A stretch of 64,000 nt of DNA from Cyanobacteriota bacterium (lineage in GTDB: Bacteria; Acidobacteriota; Vicinamibacteria; Vicinamibacterales; UBA2999): assembly GCA_019752015.1 (NCBI GenBank), contig JAIEMQ010000020.1, forward strand, positions 1 to 64,000. The letters are read 5' to 3'. The position numbers and the translations under genes are program-made. Below the pieces are notes generated by a model. It worked only from the letters and a program-made list of their open reading frames with translations, did no database searches and was not told where the DNA came from. The number at the start of each line of letters is the position of its first letter. Position 1 is the stretch's first letter. Of this stretch, positions 32,001 through 39,878 are shown one piece after another.

Positions 32001-34481
32001 ATGGATCGTCTGCTGCAAGACCTGCGCTTTGCCCTCCGCCTTCTCTGGAAACACCGCAACTTCTCGATCACGACCATCGCCACCCTGGCCCTCTGCCTGG
32101 CGGCGAACGTCGCGATCTTCGCGGTCGTCAACGGCGTCCTGCTGAAGCCGCTGCCGTTCGACGAGCCGGATCGGCTCGTGCGGATGTTCAACAAGTATCC
32201 CGGCGCGGGCGTTGATTCGGGCGGATCGAACGGCGTGCCTGATTACTTCGATCGCCGCCGCGACATGACGGCGCTCGAGGAGCAAGCGTTGTTCCGCGAG
32301 GCCGGCGTCACGATCAGCGGCAGCGGGCTCGGTGAAGCCGAGCGGATCCAGGCGATGACGGTGACGCCGTCGTTCTTCAAGGTGCTGCGCATGCAGCCGT
32401 ATCGCGGGCAGCTCTTCACCGACGCGCAAGGCGAGCTGGGCCAGGAGAAAGTCGTGATCCTCACGCACGGGTTCTGGCAGCGCTTGTTCGCCGGCCGCGA
32501 CGACGCCATCGGCCAGGACCTGCGGCTCGGCGGCGAGCCCTACAAGATCGTCGGCGTCTTGCCGCCCGGGTTCGTGTTCCTGAATCCCGACATTCAGTTG
32601 TTCCGGCCTGCCGCGTTCACCGCGCGCGAAAAGTCAGACGACTCGCGACACAGCAACAACTGGCAGCAGTTCGGCCGGCTCAAGCCCGGCGCCACGCTCG
32701 AACAGGCGCAGAGCCAGCTCGATGCGATCAACGCCGCGAACTTCGAGCGCTTCCCGCAGTGGCGGGAGATCCTGAAGAACGCGCGCTTCGGCAGCGACGT
32801 GCTCGACTTCCAGGCGCAGCTGATCGGCGAACGGCGCTCGACACTGGGCATGCTGTGGGGCGGCGCGATCTTCGTCCTGCTGATTGGCTGCGTCAACGTG
32901 GCGAACCTGGTGCTCGTGCGATCGACGTCTCGCATTCGCGAGCTCGCGACGCGGCACGCAATGGGCGCCACGTTCGGACGGCTCGCGCGTCAGTCGCTGA
33001 CGGAATCAACGGTGCTCTCGATCTGCGGCGGCCTCGCCGGCCTGGGTCTCGGCTGGTGGGCGCTTCGCGCCGCGCCGTTCTTTGGATTCGATCGGCTGCC
33101 CTCGGGCCTCGGCCTCGCGCTTGATTCACAGGTCGTCGGTTTCACGGTGTTGTTGATCGCGCTCGTCGGCATTGGCGTCGGCTTGATTCCGGTGATCGCG
33201 ATGCGGCGCGCCAACATGGCGCAGGTGATCCGCGAAGAAGGCCGCAGCGGCACCCAGGGCCGTGGTCCGCGGTTGATGCGCCGCGTCCTTGTGACGAGCC
33301 AGGTCGCCTTCGCGTTAATCCTGTTGATCGGCGCCGGCGTGCTGCTCGCCAGCTTCGATCGCGTGCTCACGATCAATCCAGGTTTTCGCGCGGACAACGT
33401 GCTGACGGGAACGATCAGCATGCCGGCGTCACGCTACAAGGACGAAGCGGCGCTGCGCACCGAGCAGGCGCGCATACTCGAGCGGCTGCGCGCGCTCCCC
33501 GGCGTCGAAGCTGCGGGCACCACGACCACGCTGCCGTTCAGCGGCTCGTACAGCGACAGCGTGATTCTCGCCGAGGGCTACCAGATGGCGCCTGGCGAGT
33601 CGCTGATTTCTCCCGGACAAGTGTCGGTGTCGGATGGTTACTTCGAGGCAATGGGCGCAAAGCTGATTGCCGGCCGCTTCTTCAATGCAGAGGATGCGGA
33701 AGGCAAGCCGCGCGTGATGATCATCGACGAGCGCCTGGCGCAGCGTTTCTGGAAGAATGGCGACGCGCTCGGCAAGCGCATGTATTTCCCGCAGGACATC
33801 AACAACCTGATGGCCAAGCCGCGCGAAGACCAGATGATCACGATCGTCGGCATCATCGAGACCATGCGGCTGCGCGGCCTGGTGGATACGCAGGCGCAGA
33901 AGACCGGAACGTATTACGGCGCCATGCGGCAGGGACCTGCGCGCACGCTGGGCATTGCGATTCGCACCGCGGTCTCGCCGGAAACCCTGACGGGTTCGGT
34001 CCGCCGCGAGGTCGCGCAGCTCGATCCGGAAATGCCGTTCTACGGTGTCCGCACGCTCGAGGATCGCGTGACGACGTCGCTGATGGATCGCCGGACGCCG
34101 ATGCTGCTCGCGACCGGCTTTGCCGGCGTCGCGCTGTTCCTCGCGGCGATTGGCATCTACGGCGTGCTCGCGTATCAGGTGTCGCAGCGGCGCCGGGAGA
34201 TCGGCATCCGCATGGCGCTCGGCGCCGAATCGGCGAGTATCTTCAACCTTGTGTTGAAAGAGGGTGGTCTGATCGTCGGCGTTGGCGCGGTGCTGGGTCT
34301 CGCCGGCGCCTTCCTGCTGCGGCAGACGCTGCAGTCGCAGCTCTATGAAACCGGCGCCCTCGATCCCCGCGTCGTCGGCGCCGTTGCTGTCATGTTGATC
34401 GTCGTGGCGATGATCGCGTGCGTGTTGCCGGCGAGGAGAGCCGCGAAGACCGATCCGCTGATTGCGCTGAGCGATCAGTGA
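32001..34481 (+). CDS. MacB/FtsX-type permease (ADOP family) without the N-terminal extension
   Basis: An 826-residue duplicated permease. It begins directly with LLQDLRFALRLLWKHRNFSI and the first membrane segment (about 20-42), lacking the ADOP cytoplasmic extension seen in the gene at 7046. First periplasmic domain: FFKVLRMQPYRGQLFTD; then helices from GGAIFVLLIGCVNVANLVLV; second periplasmic domain: YFEAMGAKLIAGRFFNAED; final helices and KTDPLIALSDQ. No PadR gene or ATPase is adjacent. It is divergent from the MFS gene. Its 3' end faces the HtrA gene across an inverted repeat. Confidence 0.92.
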   Translation: MDRLLQDLRFALRLLWKHRNFSITTIATLALCLAANVAIFAVVNGVLLKPLPFDEPDRLVRMFNKYPGAGVDSGGSNGVPDYFDRRRDMTALEEQALFREAGVTISGSGLGEAERIQAMTVTPSFFKVLRMQPYRGQLFTDAQGELGQEKVVILTHGFWQRLFAGRDDAIGQDLRLGGEPYKIVGVLPPGFVFLNPDIQLFRPAAFTAREKSDDSRHSNNWQQFGRLKPGATLEQAQSQLDAINAANFERFPQWREILKNARFGSDVLDFQAQLIGERRSTLGMLWGGAIFVLLIGCVNVANLVLVRSTSRIRELATRHAMGATFGRLARQSLTESTVLSICGGLAGLGLGWWALRAAPFFGFDRLPSGLGLALDSQVVGFTVLLIALVGIGVGLIPVIAMRRANMAQVIREEGRSGTQGRGPRLMRRVLVTSQVAFALILLIGAGVLLASFDRVLTINPGFRADNVLTGTISMPASRYKDEAALRTEQARILERLRALPGVEAAGTTTTLPFSGSYSDSVILAEGYQMAPGESLISPGQVSVSDGYFEAMGAKLIAGRFFNAEDAEGKPRVMIIDERLAQRFWKNGDALGKRMYFPQDINNLMAKPREDQMITIVGIIETMRLRGLVDTQAQKTGTYYGAMRQGPARTLGIAIRTAVSPETLTGSVRREVAQLDPEMPFYGVRTLEDRVTTSLMDRRTPMLLATGFAGVALFLAAIGIYGVLAYQVSQRRREIGIRMALGAESASIFNLVLKEGGLIVGVGAVLGLAGAFLLRQTLQSQLYETGALDPRVVGAVAVMLIVVAMIACVLPARRAAKTDPLIALSDQ

Positions 34482-34580
34482 GCAAACATACACAGAAACA
34501 CGGAACCACAGAAACACCGAAGACTGTTTGTAAAAGAATGCTCTGTGGTTCCGTGCTTCTGTGCGTTCTGTGTATGTTTG
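34482..34580. repeat. Inverted repeat of tandem-like arms between convergent genes
   Basis: Outer arms of 15 bases (CAAACATACACAGAA near 34484 and its complement ending at 34580) and inner arms of 14 bases (CACGGAACCACAGA and TCTGTGGTTCCGTG) surround a short A-rich loop. Each arm itself holds repeats of ACACAGAAACAC-like units. It probably serves as a bidirectional terminator between the permease and the HtrA gene. Confidence 0.75.
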
Positions 34581-34587
34581 TCCAAAG

Positions 34588-35523
34588 TTAAGAGATCTCT
34601 CGTGGCGTGACGAGCACGCGTCGAAGCTCGCCGCGCCGCATCAACTTGATCGGCAGCAGCTGGCCGATCCGTTCTTCGGTCAACAGACGATGCAGGTCGT
34701 CGACGCTGCGCACCGCCTCGCCCGCAAATTCCACGATCAGATCGCCGGGACGCAGCTGCGCCTCCGCGGCGGCAGTCCCTTCAGAGACCGCCGTGATCGT
34801 GACGCCGCGATCGTGGTCGAGCTGATGGAAGCGCACCAGCAGTCTTGGTATCGGCGTGTCCTGGCCCGCCACGCCTAAGTGGCTGCGGCGCACACGGCCG
34901 TCGCGCAGCAGCGACGACACGACGTAACGCGCGGTATTGATCGGCACCGCGAAGGCGATGCCCTGGCCGCCGAGGATCACCGCGGTGTTGACGCCCACGA
35001 CTTGTGCGCGGCTGGTGACGAGCGGGCCGCCGGAGTTGCCCGGATTGAGCGCCGCGTCGGTCTGGATCAGGTTCTCCATCAGCCGCACGGTGCGCGCCCG
35101 CAACGATCGGCCGAGCGCGCTGACCACGCCGGCGGTCACCGTGTGCTGAAAGCCGAACGGATTGCCGATCGCGATCACCAGTTGCCCGGGCCGCAGCGCC
35201 GACGAATCGCCAAACGGCGCCGCGATCAGATCGGGCGCCGACACGCGCAGAACGGCGAGATCCGTATGCGGATCGTCACCGACGAGGTCCGCCACGAGAT
35301 CCCGTCCGTCCGGCAGCGTCACGCCGATTCGTGTGGCACGATTCACGACGTGACTGTTGGTGAGAATCAGCCCATCGGGCGCGAAGATAAAACCCGAACC
35401 GGTCCCGCCTGCATCAACCTTGACGACCGATGGACCCACCCGGTCCACCGCGGAAGTGACCGCGTGTGAGTACGCGTCGAGCAGATCCTGCTCCGACTGC
35501 GTTTCAAATCTGGATGACACCAA
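34588..35523 (-). CDS. HtrA/DegP-type serine protease with PDZ domain
   Basis: A 311-residue S1C protease. The triad is complete: His58 in LTNSHVV, Asp88 in HTDLAVLRV, Ser163 in GNSGGPLV. One PDZ domain occupies about residues 215-305 (HLGVAG, EAQLRPGDLIVEFAGEAV). No signal peptide or membrane segment is seen at the N-terminus (MVSSRFETQSEQDLLDAYSH), so it appears cytosolic, unlike classic DegP. Its start overlaps the end of the LuxR-type gene by 20 bases. Together with the dead homologue upstream it forms a three-gene operon. Confidence 0.92.
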   Translation of the reverse strand: MVSSRFETQSEQDLLDAYSHAVTSAVDRVGPSVVKVDAGGTGSGFIFAPDGLILTNSHVVNRATRIGVTLPDGRDLVADLVGDDPHTDLAVLRVSAPDLIAAPFGDSSALRPGQLVIAIGNPFGFQHTVTAGVVSALGRSLRARTVRLMENLIQTDAALNPGNSGGPLVTSRAQVVGVNTAVILGGQGIAFAVPINTARYVVSSLLRDGRVRRSHLGVAGQDTPIPRLLVRFHQLDHDRGVTITAVSEGTAAAEAQLRPGDLIVEFAGEAVRSVDDLHRLLTEERIGQLLPIKLMRRGELRRVLVTPREIS

Positions 35524-35881
35524 GTCGGACCCCTCTCTGAACCGCTTCGGTCCGGGTCGACACGCCCAGCTTCCCGAAAATGGAAGCCAGGTGGAATTTC
35601 ACCGTGTGCTCGCTGATCGCCAGCACGTGCGCGATCTCGCGATTGGGGAGGCCATCCGCGACGAGCGAGAGCACATCGTGCTCGCGCGGCGTCAACGACT
35701 CGATCAACCCGCCTTCGCGCTCCGCGCTTCGGCGAGACAGGCTCGGGGGGAGCGAGACGACGGCGTCCGCCATCTCGACTCGATCGACCAGCTCGAGATG
35801 CGGATCCGCCGTCAGCTTTCTTCGGAGCGCGTCGAGCGCATCAGACGCCCGGCCGCCGACAAATATTCGGAGCAGAGGCAC
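35504..35881 (-). CDS. LuxR-type HTH regulator with vestigial receiver
   Basis: A 125-residue DNA-binding protein. Residues 62-120 are a typical LuxR HTH (LTPREHDVLSLVADGLPNRE, HTVKFHLASIFGKLGVSTRTEA). The N-terminal 55 residues (LLRIFVGGRASDALDALRRK, then ADAVVSLP) resemble the first half of a receiver domain but have no phosphorylatable Asp pocket and stop before the second half. Regulation by phosphorylation is therefore unlikely. It shares one base with the stop of the upstream gene and overlaps the downstream protease start by 20 bases. Placement between two protease-like genes suggests it responds to them or to their clients. Confidence 0.87.
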   Translation of the reverse strand: MPLLRIFVGGRASDALDALRRKLTADPHLELVDRVEMADAVVSLPPSLSRRSAEREGGLIESLTPREHDVLSLVADGLPNREIAHVLAISEHTVKFHLASIFGKLGVSTRTEAVQRGVRLGVIQI

Positions 35882-36792
35882 TAACCCTTGATCTTTGGAC
35901 GCTCTGTCACCGTGACGGTTACATCGACCGCGCTTGTGCCTCGAATCACCGTGATCGGGACCGCGGCGCCTACCTTGTTGCCGCGCAGTCGCGTCACCAG
36001 CGTTTCGGGATCCTCAACCGTCTCGCCGCCGAAGCCGACGATCACGTCGCCGATCAGCAAGCCGCCCTGTTCCGCCGCGCTGTTGGGCGCGACGTGGCTG
36101 ATCAGTAACCCGGAAGTCTGCGAGCGTCCACTGCGCTGCCGCTCCGGCAGCGGCACCGGCATGGTGCTGACGCCGAGATAACCCTGCTTCACGCCGCCTT
36201 CGGATGCGGCTTTCGTCGCCGCCGCAAACGCGATGGCTGCGGGAATCACGACAGTGGTGCCGCGAATCGCCAGCGATGTGATGATGCCAAGCGCCTGTCC
36301 CGATGCGTTGATCAGCGCGCCGCCGTTCAACGCACCGTGTGGTGACTGCTGAATGCGAATGACGCGATCGATCGAGCCGGTGCGCCCGGTACGCAGTGGA
36401 CCGCCGACGACGGCGATTGGCGCGAGCGTGGCCATCACGCCGCCGCTCCACGTGCGTCCGACAGCGACGGCGAGATGTCCAGGCTTGGGTTCGGCGGCCG
36501 GCACGAGCGGGCGACGGTTGAGACCGTCAACGCGCACGATCGTCAGCCCCATGTTGCCGAGCCGCCCGAGCACCGTCCCTTCCACAGTCTGGCTTGCCCC
36601 GAGCGAAGTCGAGGGGTCCCCGGTCAGCACCGCCACCGTGTCGTCATCGGTTGCGGCAGGGGTCGCGATCAAGTTGTCGGCAATGACGAGGCCGGCGGTC
36701 ACGCGGCGATGACCGTGGACCTGCACGATCGAGGGAGCGGCCGTCTCGACCGCGGCCTCAATCTCGTGTGAAAGAGATGTCCATGTGCTCAT
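35881..36792 (-). CDS. Catalytically dead HtrA-like protein with PDZ domain
   Basis: A 303-residue protein aligned along its whole length with the active protease at 34588. The triad positions are all changed: LIATPAA carries Ala47 in place of His, NMGLTIV has Gly82 in place of Asp, and GALNGGAL has Asn156 in place of Ser. The PDZ domain is well kept (GYLGVSTMPVPL, EQGGLLIGDVIVGFGGETV). It most likely binds peptides or C-termini without cleaving them, perhaps regulating its active neighbour. Residues 60-67 (PSTSLGAS) are encoded by a REP-like palindrome inserted in a surface loop. It is the first gene of the trio. Confidence 0.85.
   Translation of the reverse strand: MSTWTSLSHEIEAAVETAAPSIVQVHGHRRVTAGLVIADNLIATPAATDDDTVAVLTGDPSTSLGASQTVEGTVLGRLGNMGLTIVRVDGLNRRPLVPAAEPKPGHLAVAVGRTWSGGVMATLAPIAVVGGPLRTGRTGSIDRVIRIQQSPHGALNGGALINASGQALGIITSLAIRGTTVVIPAAIAFAAATKAASEGGVKQGYLGVSTMPVPLPERQRSGRSQTSGLLISHVAPNSAAEQGGLLIGDVIVGFGGETVEDPETLVTRLRGNKVGAAVPITVIRGTSAVDVTVTVTERPKIKG
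36597..36616. repeat. REP-like palindrome inside the dead HtrA gene
   Basis: CCCCGAGCGAAGTCGAGGGG, preceded by CTTG. It is almost identical to the element at 42925 but differs at two positions that pair with each other (C4-G17 here, T4-A17 there). It lies within coding sequence. Confidence 0.75.
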
Positions 36793-36852
36793 GACCCCAC
36801 AGTAGCTATTGCTTCACGCGCACACATCAGCCGTTCGGCCGGGTAGTTGAGA

Positions 36853-36875
36853 GGCGAAAGCCGAGAGCCGAAAGC
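36853..36875. repeat. Short tandem of CGAAAGC/CGAGAGC heptamers
   Basis: Three degenerate 7-base units ahead of the MoxR gene: one arm only, no inverted partner nearby. The style is the same as in the larger inverted elements of this window. Confidence 0.45.
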
Positions 36876-36891
36876 ACTAGAATTCCGTAAG

Positions 36892-37875
36892 ATGAGCCTG
36901 TCCGAGACCGCCGTTCTGGTCAGTTCCCTGCAAAAAGAGCTTCGCCGCGTGATCGTTGGCCAGGACGAGGTGATTGCCGAAATCCTGACCGCGTTTCTCG
37001 CCGGCGGCCATTGCCTGTTGCGCGGGGTGCCCGGGCTCGCGAAAACGTTGTTGATCAAGACGCTCGCGGATGCGGTGCATCTCAAGTTCAGCCGCATTCA
37101 GTTCACGCCGGACCTGATGCCGTCGGACATCATCGGCACCGAAGTGATCGAAGAAGACCGCGCCACCGGATCGCGCGGCATCCGCTTCATGCCCGGGCCG
37201 CTGTTCGCGAACATCATCCTCGCCGACGAGATCAATCGCACGCCGCCGAAGACGCAGGCGGCGCTCCTCGAAGCGATGCAGGAGTACCAGGTCACGGTTG
37301 GCGGCGTTCGCCATCAGCTCGATCGGCCGCTGTTCGTGCTGGCGACGCAGAATCCGATCGAGCAGGAAGGCACGTATCCACTGCCGGAAGCGCAGCTCGA
37401 TCGCTTCATGCTCAATGTCGTGATCGGCTATCCGTCGGCGGCGGACGAGCGCACGATCCTGGCGCAGACCACGACCGGCGAGGAACCGAAGGTGACCGCC
37501 GTCGCCACGGGAGAGCAGATCGAGCGCGCGCGCCGCCTGGTTCGCGATGTCGTCGCGGCGGACAACGTGATCGATTACGCGGCGCGGCTGGTGCGCGCAA
37601 CGCGGCCGGGCGGCGACGGCGGGGAAACGATTCCGCCGTGCGTGACGCAGTGGGTGCGCTGGGGCGCGGGCCCGCGCGCCGGGCAATCGTTGCTTCTGGC
37701 GGGGAAGGCGAGAGCCGTGCTCCACGGCAGGCCCGCGGTTTCGCTCGAGGACGTCCGCGCCGTCGCGCCGCCGGTGCTGCGCCATCGCATCCTCGTCAAC
37801 TTCCAGGCGGAAGCCGACGGCGTCGATGCGGAACAGGTCGTCGCGAAACTGCTCGACGCGATTCCCGCACGGTAA
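36892..37875 (+). CDS. MoxR AAA+ ATPase of the aerotolerance-type operon
   Basis: A 327-residue ATPase. Met 36892 is preferred over an upstream one at 36847 because the protein then starts in the usual way (SLSETAVLVSSLQKELRRVIVGQD). Walker A is RGVPGLAKT, Walker B is IILADEINRTPPKTQAALLEAMQE, sensor 1 is LATQNPIEQEGTYPLPEAQLDRFM, and there is an Arg-finger region (SLEDVRAVAPPVLRHRI). It is the first of five genes that overlap or nearly touch. MoxR/RavA-type ATPases work with VWA or DUF58 partners in envelope stress tolerance. Confidence 0.94.
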   Translation: MSLSETAVLVSSLQKELRRVIVGQDEVIAEILTAFLAGGHCLLRGVPGLAKTLLIKTLADAVHLKFSRIQFTPDLMPSDIIGTEVIEEDRATGSRGIRFMPGPLFANIILADEINRTPPKTQAALLEAMQEYQVTVGGVRHQLDRPLFVLATQNPIEQEGTYPLPEAQLDRFMLNVVIGYPSAADERTILAQTTTGEEPKVTAVATGEQIERARRLVRDVVAADNVIDYAARLVRATRPGGDGGETIPPCVTQWVRWGAGPRAGQSLLLAGKARAVLHGRPAVSLEDVRAVAPPVLRHRILVNFQAEADGVDAEQVVAKLLDAIPAR

Positions 37876-37878
37876 TCC

Positions 37879-38751
37879 ATGTCGCGACCGCACGTCGTCA
37901 CGTCCCTGGAGCTCCAGTCGCTTCGCGATCTCGAGCTGATGACGAAGTCGACCGTCGAGGGCCTGCGGCAGGGCCTGCATCGCAGTCCGTTTCACGGCTA
38001 CAGCGCCGAGTTCAGTCAGTACCGTCACTACCGGCCCGGCGACGATCTGAAATACGTCGACTGGAAAGCGTTCGCGCGCACCGATCGCATCTACACGCGG
38101 CAGTTTCGTGAGACCACGAACGTGTCGGCGCTGTTTGTGATCGACATCAGCAAGTCGATGGACTTTGGATCGAAGTTCGTCCTGGCGCGGACCGTGGCCG
38201 CGGTGCTCGGCACGCTCGTGCTCGATCAAGGCGACGCGGCCGGCGTGCTGGCCGTGGACGATCGCGCGCACCTCGTGCCGTCGCGCAGCGGACATCATCA
38301 CCTGCGCGTGCTCCTGTCCGAGCTCGCGTCGCTTGTCCCCGGAGGATCGGCATCGATCGCCGAGGCGTTGCGGCGAGCGGCGGCGATTCTCAAGCGCCGA
38401 GGGCTCGTCGTCGTCCTGTCAGATCTCTATGAAGACGAAGAGGCCATCGGACAGATTCGACAGCTCAAGCGCATGGGCCACGACGCCATCGTGATTCACA
38501 CGCTCGCCAGGGCGGAGATGACGCTGGATGTTGGCGGCGCGGCGGAGTTCGTCGATCTCGAAAGCGGCGGACGCCTGACGGTGCAGCCCTCGGCCGCGCG
38601 TGAATCTTATGTGGCCGCCTTCACCGAGTGGCTGACGGGCGTCGAGCAGCAGCTGCGTCGCGACGGCATCGATTACCTGCGGTTGATCGCCGGTGAGCCG
38701 CTCGAGCCGGCGCTCCGGCGCTTCCTGATCGGGCGACGGGGCATGTCCTAG
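37879..38751 (+). CDS. DUF58 protein of the MoxR operon
   Basis: A 290-residue protein. The DUF58 core is clear: SPFHGYSAEFSQYRHYRPGD, LKYVDWKAFARTDRIYTRQF, followed by a VWA-like fold with VIDISKSMDF (DxSxS MIDAS) and VVVLSDLYEDEEAI. DUF58 proteins are the usual partner of MoxR ATPases. It starts three bases after the ATPase stop and ends two bases before the next gene. Confidence 0.94.
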   Translation: MSRPHVVTSLELQSLRDLELMTKSTVEGLRQGLHRSPFHGYSAEFSQYRHYRPGDDLKYVDWKAFARTDRIYTRQFRETTNVSALFVIDISKSMDFGSKFVLARTVAAVLGTLVLDQGDAAGVLAVDDRAHLVPSRSGHHHLRVLLSELASLVPGGSASIAEALRRAAAILKRRGLVVVLSDLYEDEEAIGQIRQLKRMGHDAIVIHTLARAEMTLDVGGAAEFVDLESGGRLTVQPSAARESYVAAFTEWLTGVEQQLRRDGIDYLRLIAGEPLEPALRRFLIGRRGMS

Positions 38752-38753
38752 CC

Positions 38754-39878
38754 ATGTCGATCTTCTGGACAGCGCCCGCCGCCTTGCTTGGCCTGACGCT
38801 GATCGCGTTGCCGATCGCGATCCACCTGCTGGCGCGCCAGAACATCCGCACGCTTCCGTACCCGTCGTTGCGTTTCCTGAAGCAGACGCAACTGGCCGCG
38901 TTTCGCCGCCGGGCGATTGAAGATGCCGCGCTGTTGTTGTGCCGTGCCGCGATCATTTCCGTCGCCGTGCTCGCACTCGCCGGGCCGGTGCTGCAAACAC
39001 CAGCGCGACAGGCCGCGTACGCAAAACGCGTGTCGCGCGCGATCGTGCTGACACGCGACGGTGTCGATCGTGATGCGGTTGACCGTGCGGCCGAAGGCGT
39101 GATGGCCTCGACGATCGTCGTGCGAATGACAATGGCTGACGCGCTGGCGGAGGCGACGCGCTGGCTCGATCAGCAGCCGCCATCGGCCCGCGAGATTGTG
39201 ACCCTTGGTGCGCTGCGACGCGGCGCTCTCAATGACGCTGACCTGTCGGCCGTCGATCGCGACATCGGGATTCGATTCCTGCCGGTTGCCGTCGAGACGC
39301 CATCGACGATCGTGGTTCCGGTCCTGACCCGCCGCAACGACACGCTGGTGACGATCGATCGCCAGGTTCGCGCCGACGCTGCGGCAACACAAGTCATCGA
39401 CGGCCCTGCGATTGCGGCTCCGGCCGATCTCATTCGAATCGTGGCAAGTCCCGGTGATACCGCTCTTGCCGAAGCCGCACTTCGTGCCGCGCTCGATGCC
39501 GGCATCCCGTGGGCGGACCTCAATCAACACATCGTGATCGCCTGGGATGGCGCGAGCACGGGAGCGCTGGAATCAAACACGCGGTTGATTCGGATGGAAG
39601 TGCCGTCGCCCCCGTCGGCTGCCGCCGACGCGGTGCGTGCAGTGCTGCTCAGCGCGTCTCCACCGCGGCTGAGGGAACCGGTGCTGGTCAGTGCGGAACA
39701 ACTCGCCGCGTGGACGCGTCCGGCGGGTGCACCGTCACCCGGTGCGCCGATCGCGGATGAAGGCGATCGCCGCTGGTTGTGGGCGCTGGCGCTGTTGCTG
39801 TTGCTGGTCGAGTCGTATCTGCGCCGCTCCGCCGCGGCGGCGCAGGTGGAGCAGAGCGAGGAGGCGCGCGTTGCGTAA
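38754..39878 (+). CDS. BatA-like N-terminal membrane protein
   Basis: A 374-residue protein. It begins with the double helix typical of BatA/DUF1550 N-terminal regions: FWTAPAALLGLTLIALPIAIHLL, then RRRAIEDAALLLCRAAIISVAVLALA. The long extracytoplasmic part has VWA-like strands without an evident MIDAS. A C-terminal helix (WLWALALLLLLVESYL, about 350-366) anchors it. It provides a docking platform in the MoxR-DUF58 complex by analogy with BatA. The gene overlaps the following one by 8 bases. Confidence 0.85.
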   Translation: MSIFWTAPAALLGLTLIALPIAIHLLARQNIRTLPYPSLRFLKQTQLAAFRRRAIEDAALLLCRAAIISVAVLALAGPVLQTPARQAAYAKRVSRAIVLTRDGVDRDAVDRAAEGVMASTIVVRMTMADALAEATRWLDQQPPSAREIVTLGALRRGALNDADLSAVDRDIGIRFLPVAVETPSTIVVPVLTRRNDTLVTIDRQVRADAAATQVIDGPAIAAPADLIRIVASPGDTALAEAALRAALDAGIPWADLNQHIVIAWDGASTGALESNTRLIRMEVPSPPSAAADAVRAVLLSASPPRLREPVLVSAEQLAAWTRPAGAPSPGAPIADEGDRRWLWALALLLLLVESYLRRSAAAAQVEQSEEARVA

